Positions 20,485 through 30,814 of a stretch of 64,000 nt of DNA are shown here, piece after piece. The translations under genes were made by a program, and so were the position numbers. The stretch comes from Microbotryum silenes-acaulis (lineage: Eukaryota > Basidiomycota > Microbotryomycetes > Microbotryales > Microbotryaceae): the NCBI GenBank assembly GCA_003665825.1, contig QPFY01000001.1:489001-553000 (forward strand), given 5' to 3'. The notes under the pieces are model-generated. The model had not been told where the DNA came from and did not search any database. It worked only from the letters and a program-made list of their open reading frames with translations. Numbering within the stretch: the stretch's first letter is position 1; every line of letters begins with the position of its first letter.

Positions 20485-23400
20485 CTACTGCGCAAAGTAG
20501 AGAGAGAGAGGTGCGCAGCCTTCCACTGCGCAACAAGTTTCAAGACAGTCAGCTTCTGAAAGAAAAGTCGACCTCCGAAAAAGAAGGGAGGAAGGACTTA
20601 ACTCGGTCATCACACCTCCCAATCTCGAGCCCCAGGCACAAAGCCCACTTGAGAGAGAAAATATCACTCGAACGCTGTGAGCGCACTGAGGAGCAAGGGA
20701 GGGGCCACAACGTTGTCCAGCTCGAACCGCTAATGAACGCGCCAGCAGAGCAGGTGCAGCCGCTGGAAGCCAATCGCGCAGGCCAGCCGAACCCACATCC
20801 ATTTCGAGGTCGTTCTCCCATGACCCCGCAAAAGGGGGAGCCTCATAGTCAGCTGCTCCGGAGTGAACGTCGGTATCCTCGATGCCAAGCTTGTCGAACA
20901 GAATGCGCAGCACCCCACCCCAGAAGCTGGTCGAGTACGCGCACTCAAAAAAGTAGTGTGACACCGTCTCGATAACCGCTGCATCGTTGCCGCAGAATAG
21001 ACACGTCGGCGAAGAGGCATGACCCTGAGTATGCTGCCTCTTGTGCGTCGGTGTCACGTCATACATGAGCCGCCAGTGGGTGTCCTGCTACCACACGTGC
21101 TCGTGCGCCAGGGCAGGTTCCTTAGAGTGCTGCCAGAACCCGCGTCGATGACCAACCAGAGCCCATCCCTTCCCTTCGTCCCTCCAGTACAGGTCCGCGA
21201 TCTGCGCAAACTTCGCCACTGCGTCCGCATCGTCATATGCGTGCTTGGCACCTTCAGCATAGAGTGAAGGGAGGCGAGGCGGAAGCGAAAGCAATTCGGG
21301 AAGCGTAAGGAGTTCGGACTTGATGGTTGGAACTGTGACCCTGGCCGCTGCAACGACTGCCCCCCAACGCGTCGAGTTGTGATACAGCTTCTCGACCCGA
21401 GCCGTGCTGCTGAAGAACCCCCACGGACTGAAATCGCGGGTTGCAGCGACGAGGGGCGCCCAGATCGCCTTGTTCGAGCCCGCCACAGCATCCCAAAATC
21501 GAAGCGCCACCGAATGAACGATGTCGCCGATCGAAATCAAGTCCAAGCCCCCGTCCTCCCGAGCCTGGAACACGAAATCGCGAGTGACGGTATTTTGCCC
21601 TGCTCCTCCCCAGACAAAATCCGTAAGTGCTGTCTCCGCCGCCTTAATGAACCATTGAGGTGGTATGTCGAAGGACAGCACGTGGAGGACCGTCGAGATG
21701 ATGTGAGCGTTGGCATAGAAGACCTTCCCACTCGGCGAAAGTGTCCGGTCTCCAGCGGTGCGGGTCTTGGCCTTGATCCTGTCAAGAACATGGGTCCAAA
21801 ACAGTTTCGAGTCACCGTGGCGAAAGAAGGCATAGCCGCACCACTTGAAGCTCTCCCCCTCCTGCACCGTTGGCAGCGCCTGCGCAGTCTCGTCCCGAAG
21901 CCAGTTCGGTCCGAGTGGTAGCACCAGCGTCTTGTCCGTGTTGGTCTTCCCGTTGGTTGCCTCGTATCACGTCTGCGACAGCGTTTGCAGCTTCGACAAT
22001 GCCGCCGGTGACTCCACCACCACCACAGCATCATCGGCAAACACCAGATGCGTAAGCTGCGCACGCGGCCCCCCTGGCCACACCTTCTGCAGGTCGAGCG
22101 CGATCCCGCGCCGAACGAGGGCGTCAAGGAAGGGCTGGAACGTGATGTTCCAAACCGAGCACGAGAGAGGATCTCCCTGACCAAGACCACACAGCAACCG
22201 CACCAAGTCCGTGGGGAACCCATTGACAAGGTAGCGCACCCCCAGAGTCTCGGGATCGTAGAGAGCGCGCAGCAGCGAGATGAAACGCTCGCCGAACCCA
22301 AAGGCCTCAAAGACCTCGAAGATCCAGGCGTGATCGACCCAATCGTACGCGCTCTGCTGATCCAAAGACAAGAGGGCGCCCTCGGGGAAAACTTCAGTGC
22401 CTAGCGACTTGAGTTTTTCGAGAAGGAGAGTGAGATGACTTCCCGCGTCCGCTGAACGTCTTGATGGCATGAAACCGTGTTGCGCCGGCGGCAAAAGCTC
22501 GCCGAGCACCCCATTGAGTCGCGCCACCAAGACCTTGCTGAGGACCTTGTAGATCGTCTCGCGCAATGTGATCGGTCGGTATGCCCCCAGTGATTTCAGA
22601 TTGGCCCCCGGTTTATTCTTGGGCAAGAGCCGCACCAGCCCCTCTGCCAAGGACGCCGTCATTTTGCCGCCCTCCCAAATCGAGTTGAACAAGTCCAACA
22701 GCCTGGGAGCAAAGTAGGTTGGCAGCGCCTTGAAGAGCTCGTACGGAATGCCCGAGGGCCCCGGTGATCGCCCCGAATCCGTCTTCTTCAACGCCGCTTC
22801 AACCTCGAGGAGGGTGAAGGGTTTGTCAAGCGCCACTCTCGCTTGACGAGGCAGCCGACGACCGAACGTAGGGTCCGAGCGGTCGTCATCGTAGCATTTC
22901 GCTGCGCGAATAGGGTCGAGCAGGGACCGACGTGCGTTCGTCGGGTCGCCACGAGCTGGGTCCGGCGTGAAGAGCGACTGCGCGTGCCGTGAAGCAATAC
23001 CCAGCGCCTCCTGCATGTCAACGGTCTCGGTGCCATCCACATCCTCCAGCGAGACGATGCTCGTCTGGCGACTCCGGCGGTTGAGGCGCGTGCGAATGCT
23101 TGCCGATTGACCTTCCCTCGAGTCGACTGATGGCACATGCGCACGAATGCGCAGCCACTGAGCCTCCTTTACCGCCAACTGGTCCAACCGCAACTTGGCA
23201 AGAGCATACGCATCGCGCTCGGCTTCATTCATGTGCTCACCGCGTGCCTCCAAAGCCTCCATGACGGATTGGCTCTCGGCCCGCAGTCGGCGCATGTCGG
23301 CACAAGTCGAGCGATATTGTGCATGGCCAGCGACTGCAACCGCCCGCAGAGCGGCGTCATAGACTTCGCCGAGCGGAGCGGTCCCCTCGAGCCTTTGATA

Positions 23401-24300
23401 GACCTCGTCGACGACCCCGGGAATCGATGCAACAAAGTCTTGATCGTCAAAGACCGTTGGGTTGAGCCTCGAAATGAAATCGCTCGTAGAGGGAAGAGAA
23501 AGGGGGGGTTCGGCATCAGCGTTCGATGTAGGCAAAGCGAAAGTTGCAACTACAGGTCTGTGGTCCGAACATGGCGCGTCGAAGAGCGTAGAAGCGCTCA
23601 ACAACCGGTTCGCCCAACTGGATTGGACAAGAATATAGTCGATCCGCGACCATGAGCAAATCTTTCGCTCTTCCCCTCTACCACGGTAGTGAGGACGAGT
23701 GAATGCGGGGGTGCAAGGATGGACATGTCGGACCGTGTCGAGTGCCTTGAATGCGATCTTTGACAGCAAGGTCTGCCAATGCGATACAGGAGTCCAAGCG
23801 CGATCGGTGATGGACACTCGGTCGACCGATACATCCGGACAATCGTTGAGATCGCCGGCCAAGATCCGAAGAGTCTTGGGTCTCGGGGCGTTGAAGTGCA
23901 GAAGCCCGAAAAAGTCGCGACGATCGTCCTCCTGCACCGGCGCGTACATGTTGATGATCTCGACATCGAGCTCCTCAAGACGAAATACCGAGCGCAGAAT
24001 CCGACCGTCGAAACGAGGAGCTCCTGCAAAGACGACCGGGGTGGAGGAAAGGAGATGGCCCGCCAAAGGTGAGCCATCGGGTATGAGGGTAAGGACATGA
24101 GGAGTGAAACGAATACAAGCCCCTGGCCAAGCACTCTCGAAGCCTTCGCGCGACGCGTTGTAGCTGAGGTGGTGCTCTTGCAGGAGGATGGCCGCAGGGG
24201 CCGGCCGAAGGGTTTTGAGATAACGGATGATTTTGACTTGATTGACTGCGTTCTTCATCGATCGGACGTTGAACGTCAACACGGTGAGGGACTCAATCAT
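20485..24300 (-). pseudogene. ORF2 of LINE L3: endonuclease and reverse transcriptase
   Basis: One frame of about 1,271 codons. APE-like endonuclease at the N-terminus: FNVRSMKN, QEHHL, GDLNDC, SDHRPV. RT: SGIPYELFK, LLPKNKPGA, YRPITL, AQHGFMPSRRSADA, LDQQSAYDWVDH, GLGQGDPLS and the catalytic FADDAVVV. The C-terminal zinc motif CLFCGNDAAVIETVSHYFFEC is usual in LINEs. Two stops interrupt it: TGA at 21967-21969, where a Trp is expected before the NGKTNTDKT block, and TAG between 21088 and 21066 (HVW-stop-QDTHW). Both are one transition away from sense codons. The start ATG (24300-24298) lies two bases after the ORF1 stop TAA. Confidence 0.85.
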
Positions 24301-24302
24301 GA

Positions 24303-25716
24303 TTAAATCAGTTCAGCACCGCCCCCCTCGAATTCGGTCACCTCGGACCTGTGACCCCCTGAACTGTTGCCCCCTGAGCCGTCACCCCCTGATGCACCGA
24401 GGATCATGGCGGATCCCGCCCGGGTGACACGTCGGTTGCCGGGTGCCGAGCTCGAACGAAGGCGTCGAGGACTTGTCGAGGCTATCGAGATTGTCGAGGT
24501 GGCCGATGATCCCGACATGCCACCGGACAACGGCGAAGCCGGAGCAGAAGCAGAAGGCGAAGGAGAGGTCGGGGTCGAAACGGGCGCCGCCGTCGTCGTC
24601 TGCGTCTCCTTTGTTGAGCCCATGGTCGCACGCGTCGACGTCTCTTCCCCAGTGTCGCCGCCCTCCGGTTCGGTCAAAGCGACCGATTTGCCGTCGTCGT
24701 CGCCGTCGTTCGCATCGTCCTTGTTGCCGGTTGCTGCACCTGCGGGGTTAGCACGAGGTCCCAGCTGGATCATGTTCGCGCCAGAGACGCGAGAGTTCAA
24801 TGCGGCAGGCCCACCGTGCTTCCCATTCTTTCCAGCGACTCGGAAGCCGGTAGTCGAAGTCGAAGTCGAGGTCCCCGGAACAGGGGCGGCGGTGGCCGGA
24901 GTCGAAGCCGGCTTCCTGCAAGCGCCCCACTGGTGTCCGGCGCGATCGTACACCGCGCAGTAGTGCGTCTCGAATTCGTGTCGCAAGCCGTACTTGGCGC
25001 CCAGGATCTCGATCTCTTGTGGCAAGGCGGCGTTGAGCGCAGCCTTGGAAAAGATCAGCATGTAAGCGAAGGTACGCGCAGTGGAACCCGTCTTCGGTCA
25101 TGGCCATCGGATCTCCATTCGGATCGACTGCGAGGCCCCGCTGTAATTGCATCAGGGTATAACCTTGCGTACGACCTGCGCGGCCGAACGAAAGGGTGAG
25201 AGCATCATCGAGAGATTTTCGGAGCACGGAAGCGGGGATCGCGCTGGAGGAGGAGGGCAAGGTGAATCGCACCTGAACGACGTGGTTAAGGGGAGAGGCG
25301 CTGGGGACCTCGGTAACCATCTCCTTGCCGTGGTGAGAGAATGGGCCCGCTGCAGCGGCTTTGAGACAGGCTTGGTCGGATTCGAAAACAAGCTCGTACG
25401 TGTGACGAGCAATCGGGAACCTCTTCGTGGCTTTCGTCACAATCGGGTTCAGCTTCAAACATTTCAAGAAAAGCTTCTCAACCTCGGGGTCGAGCACGAC
25501 GCCCTCGGGCCGCGCGAACATGAACGGCGTCTCGGCCAATCCAAAGTGCTTGCGCAGCGCGATCTGTACAGGACCTCTGGGTGATCCAGGACCATCCATA
25601 ATGACTCGGATCACATTGGAGGCCGGGACTGCGTCGTTTCGCACCGCTCTTTGGGTGGCTCGTGCGAGCACTGGCGCCTGCGAAGGCGGGGTCGAGGTGT
25701 CGTGCATCAGGACCAT
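24303..25716 (-). pseudogene. ORF1 of LINE L3
   Basis: Begins ATG at 25716 (MVLMHDTSTPPSQ) and runs to a frameshift near 25062; it continues in a second frame to TAA at 24303. The product would be the RNA-binding partner of ORF2. A zinc-knuckle relic reads C-AV-Y-DRAG-H-QWGA-C: the second Cys of C-x2-C-x4-H-x4-C is Tyr, a single G-to-A change. The C-terminal half is low complexity (Ser, Gly, Thr, Asp). The frameshift and the lost Cys suggest it is inactive. It differs clearly from the L1/L2 ORF1, so L3 is a separate subfamily. Confidence 0.75.
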
Positions 25717-25750
25717 CAGTCGGCGGGTCGACTTGCCGGAGGGAACGATA

Positions 25751-26186
25751 TGTTGAATGTAGGCTGCAGGACCTTGGGAGGTTGGCGTAGCGACCGTTAG
25801 GGCTACTGTAGGAGCGTCAACGTGGCAGGGTTGCGACGGACGGTCCGGGCGGAGAGGTCGTGCGGCGGCACAGGCGCGGTCTGACGAGACGGATGCGGTG
25901 CGGCTGGACGATCTGTTCTCTACCGAAGATTAGCTGCCTAGCTAATGTTGGGAAGCGGTAGAGAAGAGGAAGAGAGGCGCGAGGGCGCGCGAGTCGGGTG
26001 AGGTTACAGCAAAGGGCCGCGCTAAGACAAACTGGGCTAACACAATGCGAAGCTTCAAGACCGAACTCCAAGTGGACCATCGAGGCTCTGAGGGGTGTCG
26101 TGTTGGACGACGGACACGAGGGGAAACTTATCTACATGATCCAGAGTTGTTGAGTGAGGCGATCCGTGACGACAGGCTTCAGGTTG
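25751..26186. repeat. Dispersed repeat R, copy 1
   Basis: About 436 bp beginning TGTTGAATG and homologous throughout to R2 (39660-40111), including GTAGCGACCG, GACGATCTGTTCTCTACC, a GGAAGCGGTAGAGAAGAGG stretch and GTCGTGTTGGAC. It lies upstream of LINE L3 on the L3 strand, so it could be its 5' region, but R2 has no LINE beside it. The TG start suggests an LTR; the far end is not defined. Confidence 0.65.
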
Positions 26187-26462
26187 GGAACCGCGGGCAT
26201 CATGAGTGGGCGATGTTCTGCATGGCCAATGGGTCATGAGGTCGGCTGTGGCAAGGCGGAGGCGTTGGCTCGGCTAGGCTGGAGAGTGCGGACTGACTAA
26301 GTCCCGGCGTGGAGGCGGCGGCGCGCGAGCGTGAGTTGAGCAGGCTGGCGCGGAGGCGGAGACAAGGGGGCGGCTTGGCTGCGAAGGCGAAGGCGCCGAG
26401 GCGAAAGGCGCTCGAGGCAAGAAAATGGGCGGGCCGGGTAAGTTGCGGTGCAAGGTTGAAGT
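26187..26462. other. Unassigned spacer left of Copia E
   Basis: 276 bp, GC-rich (many GGCGG and GGCGAAGGCG stretches), no coding signal that I trust. It ends in the target site GAAGT (26458-26462). It may be more of repeat R. Confidence 0.4.
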
Positions 26463-26691
26463 TGTTGAATTCCATACACTCTTGCTTAGGTCGATCTCCA
26501 ACCCGCGCCCAGCCTAGCCAGCCGCGCGCCGCTCGGACCCCTTTTGGACTTAGAGATATTTCGCGCACTCGCACTGCGCGCCTCTTATAGTCTTTCCCCT
26601 AACGCTCCAATATACTTCCCACAACTCGTACTGTGTCTCGTGTACTTACTGGTTGCCGATCCAGTCCACTCTCGAGACATACGACTTAACA
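26463..26691 (+). repeat. 5' LTR of Copia E
   Basis: TGTTGAATTCCATACAC to CATACGACTTAACA; ends TGTTGAA/TTAACA are nearly inverted. It appears identical to the 3' LTR, indicating very recent insertion or conversion. Confidence 0.95.
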
Positions 26692-26703
26692 GGTTATGAG
26701 CCC
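26692..26703 (+). promoter_or_regulatory. Primer binding site, initiator tRNA-Met half-molecule type
   Basis: GGTTATGAGCCC immediately follows the 5' LTR. It is complementary to the anticodon stem-loop of eukaryotic initiator tRNA-Met (GGGCUCAUAACC), the primer type known for Drosophila copia, where a cleaved tRNA half is used. Confidence 0.8.
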
Positions 26704-26722
26704 GAGCTAAAGCTGCTCCACG

Positions 26723-29700
26723 ATGCCACCACCACCATCGTCACTTGCGACCGTCATGATCATCTTCGTCATCATCATCGCCCTGTACCACACTGTTACG
26801 ACCGCCCTCGCCCACGCAATCGGCCGTTACCGCATCATGACGCAACTTGACACGTCGCACCTGGACCCGACTGTGAGCGTGACAGTTCGGCCCAGCGCGA
26901 ACGTCGTCGCACTCCTAGGTCGTCTACAACCGAACCGTGAACTCCACCTTCCCAACGACACTCTGGTACTCGACTCGGGCGCCTCCCACCACATGGTCAA
27001 GGACGCGTCTCTCTTCGACGTCTGGCACACACGGTCGCACGTCGCTGTTGACGGCGCTGGCGGATCACTCATGGCACAAGGAACCGGCTCGATCACGATA
27101 CGAACGTCGAAACAACGAACGATCAAGCTCTGCAACGTCTACTACGTTCCCGACCTTCCGGCCAACCTGATCTTGGTCATGCAGCTGCGCCGCGAGCGCA
27201 TTTACACCCACTTTGGCAAGACCATCGAACTCCGGTCACAAGGTCACCTCATAGGCGTCGCATCCCTCATTGCGAACCAATTGTCGACACTGGACGCCAC
27301 CCCAATCCGCACCAAGGTATCACCGGTTGCAGCAGCCGCCATCCCTCTCCTGACTTTGCACCAACGATTCGGCCACTTATCCCTCCCCAACCTGCGAAGG
27401 GCAGTCTCGTCGGGTCAACTACAAGGTCAAACATGGACGTACTCGGCGGCCGAATGCAAGGCCTTCTCCTGCGACACCTGCAAAGCGGCAAAGGCAACCA
27501 GGACACCGTTCCCAACAGCGGACTCTCGCGCTTCGAAACCACTCGAACTGGTCCACTCCGATGTACTCACTCTGCCCGAACCAGCCACCGACGGGGAACG
27601 ATATGTTGTCACCTTCATCGACGATTTCTCCCGAAAGACGTGGGTCAGCGCGCTGAGAAACAAGAGCCAAGTCTTCGACACCTTCCAGCGTTGGCACACC
27701 ATGATCGAACGCTCAACGGGCCTCAAGCTCCGCACGTTACGAACGGACAATGGCGGCGAATACACGTCCAAAGCCTTCATTGAGTACTGCTCTCACCACG
27801 GCATTACCAGGCAACTCACAATCCCGTACACCCCGGAGCAGAACGGCCGGGCCGAAAGGACGAACCGCACGATCGTCGAGGGGACGATCGCCCTGCTCCA
27901 GCACTCGGGACTGCCCACAACACTCTGGCGAGAGGCCCTCCGGTACGTTGTTGACATCAAGAACCTCAGCCCGCACAGCGCCATCGACCACAAGATCCCG
28001 GACGCTGTCTGGTATGGCAAACCTCCCAGCACGGCAAACCTGAGGGTATTCGGCTGCCGCGCCTGGCACACCACCCCTCAGCACAAGCGGGCAAAACTCG
28101 ACCCCAAGGCCAAACCATTCATCTTCGTTGGCATCGATAACAAATCCAAGGCCTGGACGCTGTACGACTCGGCCACAACTTCGTTCTTCCAGAGCCGCGA
28201 CGTCCTATTCGATGAGAAAGTCTTCCCCGCTCGAGATGCCCCGATCAACCAACCGAAACCTCCCATGACGTCCACCACTGGCGACTGGACCTTTGTTGAC
28301 ACTGCCCATGGCTCCCGCGCTGCACCACCTCCGTCCCTCCCGCCCGTCGTGCACGAAAATCGATTTGCCGCGCTTGAGACCGACACGAGTGACGACGCAA
28401 CGATCGACATGTCCGACGATGGCTTTGACACACCGTCCGACATGTCCAGGGCTCAGTTCTCGCCATCACCTCCTGCGTCGGACGTGACCGACGACTCAGC
28501 CGACCCAATCGACTTCTTGTCATGCCCGTCTCGCGCCGCTGCCTTTGCCGCCACCACTACTGGTTCACCGGTCGTCGAACTCGAAGGGCCAACCGAGGAC
28601 CCCCAAAATTGGTCGCAGGCGGTCAAGTCAGGTAAAGAGGAGATCTGGAGGCAAGCAGCAGCCGATGAGTTTCACTCCCTTGCCACCAAGTACAAATGCT
28701 TCACCCCGGTCGACTCCTCCTCACTGCCCCCTGGTGCCAAAGTCCTTGGATCCAGGTTCATCTTCCGCACCAAACGCAACCAACTTGGCAAGATTACTTC
28801 GCACAAGGGCCGGCTCGTTGCACAAGGCTTCTCCCAGCGCCCAGGTATCGATTACGATGAGACGTTTGCTCCTGTTGCCAAGTTCACCTCAATCCGAGCT
28901 CTCATCGCACTGGCCGCCGCCAAGAACCTCCACGTCCATCAGGCCGACGTTGACAAGGCATACCTCCACGGCGAACTGAAGGAAGACCTCTACATGCGCG
29001 TCCCACAAGGTGTTGACATGCCCGGTAAAGTCCTCAAACTCCATCGATCGATCTACGGCCTCAAGCAGGCCGGCCGAGTCTGGAACGAGCACATTGACTT
29101 GATGCTAAAAAGCCTCAACTACCGCGCCACAGCCAAGGACCACTGCGTGTACGTACGACGCGACGGCGACCAATACCACTACATCGCCCTCTACGTCGAT
29201 GACTTGCTGATGGTCAGCCCTTCGGAGGACGAGATCGAGCGCATCCTCAACGGCCTGGAGCAAAAATACGGCATCAAGCGACTTGGCCCAGCCCAATACA
29301 TCTTGGGGATCCAGATCAAACGACAGGCCGACAAGTCCATCATCCTGTCGCAGGAGGCGTACATCACAAGTATCCTCCGCAGATTTGGAATGTCAGACAG
29401 CAGCCCCGCCTCCACGCCCATGGCCCCAAACCGCCAGCTCGAGCATTCGCTCGCGGAACCGTCAAAGATCGCTCAGACACGCTACATGCAGGCCATTGGG
29501 TGCCTCCTATACGCTGCCACCGGTACTCGCCCAGACATTTCCTACGCTGTCGGATACCTTGCACGCTTCTCTGCCAGTCCCACACCTGAACACTGGACGG
29601 CCATCAAGACTGTCTTCCGGTACTTACGTGGAACCGCACGTCTGGGACTGCACTACAGCTCTGAACAAGGCAAGTTCTCCGGCTTCACCGGTTACTCTGA

Positions 29701-30148
29701 CGCAGACTGGGGAACCTGCACCACATCATCACGGTCAACCATGGGGTACAGCTTCCACCTGGCTGGATCTGTCATCTCCTGGTCCTCCAAAGTGCAAAAC
29801 CGTGTGGCCGACTCCACCACAGACGCCGAGTACCTCGCCCTCTCACATGCCTCAAAGGAAGCCGGCCACCTCCAAGAACTGCTTATGGAGCTGGGCGTTG
29901 ACACACGAGCCCCTGTCCAACTGTACGGCGACAACCAAGGCGCCATTGCTCTCGCCAAGAACCCCACCCTTCACCACCGGTCTCGTCACATTCGCATTCG
30001 TGAGCACTTTGTACGCGACCAGGTCAGGCTGGGCACCATTCAAGTCGACTATGTGGACACAAAAACCATGGTCGCCGACATCTTCACCAAGGCACTTGGA
30101 CCCTTGGTGTTCAAGGTTCATCGTGACAACCTGGGTCTTAGAGGCTAA
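26723..30148 (+). CDS. Pol polyprotein of Copia E, intact, no Gag domain
   Basis: 1,141 codons from ATG to TAA. The protease motif LDSGASHH is already at residues 83-90, where Copia proteins normally have a whole capsid and zinc knuckle before it. Then GAG-pre-integrase LLTLHQRFGHLS (about 210), integrase [10 protein letters not shown] (about 299), LRTDNGGEY (about 337) and [33 protein letters not shown] (about 712), YVDDLLMVS (about 824), RNase H YSDADWG (about 991), and [11 protein letters not shown]. The first 40 residues hold a strongly hydrophobic stretch MIIFVIIIALYHT, which could be a membrane segment or merely the translation of an ATC/CAT-rich scar. Enzymatic motifs are all intact. 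It would depend on Gag from another Copia family. Confidence 0.9.
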   Translation: MPPPPSSLATVMIIFVIIIALYHTVTTALAHAIGRYRIMTQLDTSHLDPTVSVTVRPSANVVALLGRLQPNRELHLPNDTLVLDSGASHHMVKDASLFDVWHTRSHVAVDGAGGSLMAQGTGSITIRTSKQRTIKLCNVYYVPDLPANLILVMQLRRERIYTHFGKTIELRSQGHLIGVASLIANQLSTLDATPIRTKVSPVAAAAIPLLTLHQRFGHLSLPNLRRAVSSGQLQGQTWTYSAAECKAFSCDTCKAAKATRTPFPTADSRASKPLELVHSDVLTLPEPATDGERYVVTFIDDFSRKTWVSALRNKSQVFDTFQRWHTMIERSTGLKLRTLRTDNGGEYTSKAFIEYCSHHGITRQLTIPYTPEQNGRAERTNRTIVEGTIALLQHSGLPTTLWREALRYVVDIKNLSPHSAIDHKIPDAVWYGKPPSTANLRVFGCRAWHTTPQHKRAKLDPKAKPFIFVGIDNKSKAWTLYDSATTSFFQSRDVLFDEKVFPARDAPINQPKPPMTSTTGDWTFVDTAHGSRAAPPPSLPPVVHENRFAALETDTSDDATIDMSDDGFDTPSDMSRAQFSPSPPASDVTDDSADPIDFLSCPSRAAAFAATTTGSPVVELEGPTEDPQNWSQAVKSGKEEIWRQAAADEFHSLATKYKCFTPVDSSSLPPGAKVLGSRFIFRTKRNQLGKITSHKGRLVAQGFSQRPGIDYDETFAPVAKFTSIRALIALAAAKNLHVHQADVDKAYLHGELKEDLYMRVPQGVDMPGKVLKLHRSIYGLKQAGRVWNEHIDLMLKSLNYRATAKDHCVYVRRDGDQYHYIALYVDDLLMVSPSEDEIERILNGLEQKYGIKRLGPAQYILGIQIKRQADKSIILSQEAYITSILRRFGMSDSSPASTPMAPNRQLEHSLAEPSKIAQTRYMQAIGCLLYAATGTRPDISYAVGYLARFSASPTPEHWTAIKTVFRYLRGTARLGLHYSSEQGKFSGFTGYSDADWGTCTTSSRSTMGYSFHLAGSVISWSSKVQNRVADSTTDAEYLALSHASKEAGHLQELLMELGVDTRAPVQLYGDNQGAIALAKNPTLHHRSRHIRIREHFVRDQVRLGTIQVDYVDTKTMVADIFTKALGPLVFKVHRDNLGLRG

Positions 30149-30170
30149 GTAAGCTTCGAGCGAGGGGGGG

Positions 30171-30399
30171 TGTTGAATTCCATACACTCTTGCTTAGGTC
30201 GATCTCCAACCCGCGCCCAGCCTAGCCAGCCGCGCGCCGCTCGGACCCCTTTTGGACTTAGAGATATTTCGCGCACTCGCACTGCGCGCCTCTTATAGTC
30301 TTTCCCCTAACGCTCCAATATACTTCCCACAACTCGTACTGTGTCTCGTGTACTTACTGGTTGCCGATCCAGTCCACTCTCGAGACATACGACTTAACA
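30171..30399 (+). repeat. 3' LTR of Copia E
   Basis: 229 bp, same sequence as the 5' LTR, preceded by the PPT at about 30162-30170 and followed by TSD GAAGT. Confidence 0.95.
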
Positions 30400-30404
30400 G
30401 AAGT

Positions 30405-30720
30405 GTTCGAAGGATTGTAGTAGAATGAAATTCAACACAATACCGAGTGCTCTAAAGGTCTTCTGCATCGCCTTTTCACAGTCCAGTCAAGCCTGAGTCG
30501 CCTCAGTGGACCACGCTGGAGGATTCGCGGTTCCTCCAGTGACCGGTTCACGCGTTTGCGTGTTGAGTGATCTTTCGTCACTCGCGCGGTTAGCACCCAA
30601 CGGGTCGTTGGGCGGGGCCGCATGGGCGCCGGGCGGATCCGGCATCGTTTGTTCGTGTTGACCTGTAACACTTAAGGGGGTACGAGGTCAACTACACACG
30701 CTACACCGCAAAAACTCACT
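30405..30720. other. Unassigned spacer between Copia E and LINE L2
   Basis: 316 bp continuing the target of Copia E. No coding region or LTR ends. Several short inverted stretches occur around 30520-30600 (for example CACTCGCGCG beside TCACGCGTTTG), without a clear long hairpin. Confidence 0.5.
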
Positions 30721-30721
30721 T

Positions 30722-30744
30722 TTGTGTGTATGTGTGTGTGTGTG
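30722..30744. repeat. TG/CA microsatellite at the L2 3' end
   Basis: TGTGTGTATG then repeated TG. On the element strand the LINE ends in a CA-rich tail instead of poly(A). Just upstream on the element strand is GGGTTCGATTTCCCCCC, which resembles a tRNA T arm (B box). Confidence 0.8.
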
Positions 30745-30814
30745 GGATGGTGGGGGGAAATCGAACCCAGCCTCTACTGCCCTCGCCTGCCCCTTGCTCC
30801 TCCCGCCCTCAACT

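Larger units (their letters stand above)
19684..25750 (-). mobile_element. LINE L3: non-LTR retrotransposon with poly(A) tail
   Basis: Minus strand. ORF1 24303-25716 and ORF2 20485-24300 are followed by about 780 bp of 3' region and a run of 19 T on plus (19684-19702), which is a poly(A) tail on the element strand. The tail stops about 10 bp before the tRNA-like sequence. The 5' limit is uncertain; repeat R1 adjoins upstream of ORF1. ORF2 needs only two point reversions to be a single frame. Clade is not certain; fungal Tad-like is the first guess because of the CCHC ORF1 and APE endonuclease. Confidence 0.8.
26463..30399 (+). mobile_element. Copia E: young Ty1/Copia element without Gag, TSD GAAGT
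   Basis: LTRs 26463-26691 and 30171-30399 are 229 bp each and I see no difference between them. TSD GAAGT occurs at 26458-26462 and 30400-30404. The primer site GGTTATGAGCCC follows the 5' LTR. A purine tract, GAGGGGGGG, precedes the 3' LTR. There is one uninterrupted ORF. At 3,937 bp it is shorter than the Copia elements with Gag in this window (about 5.1-5.3 kb). Confidence 0.95.
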
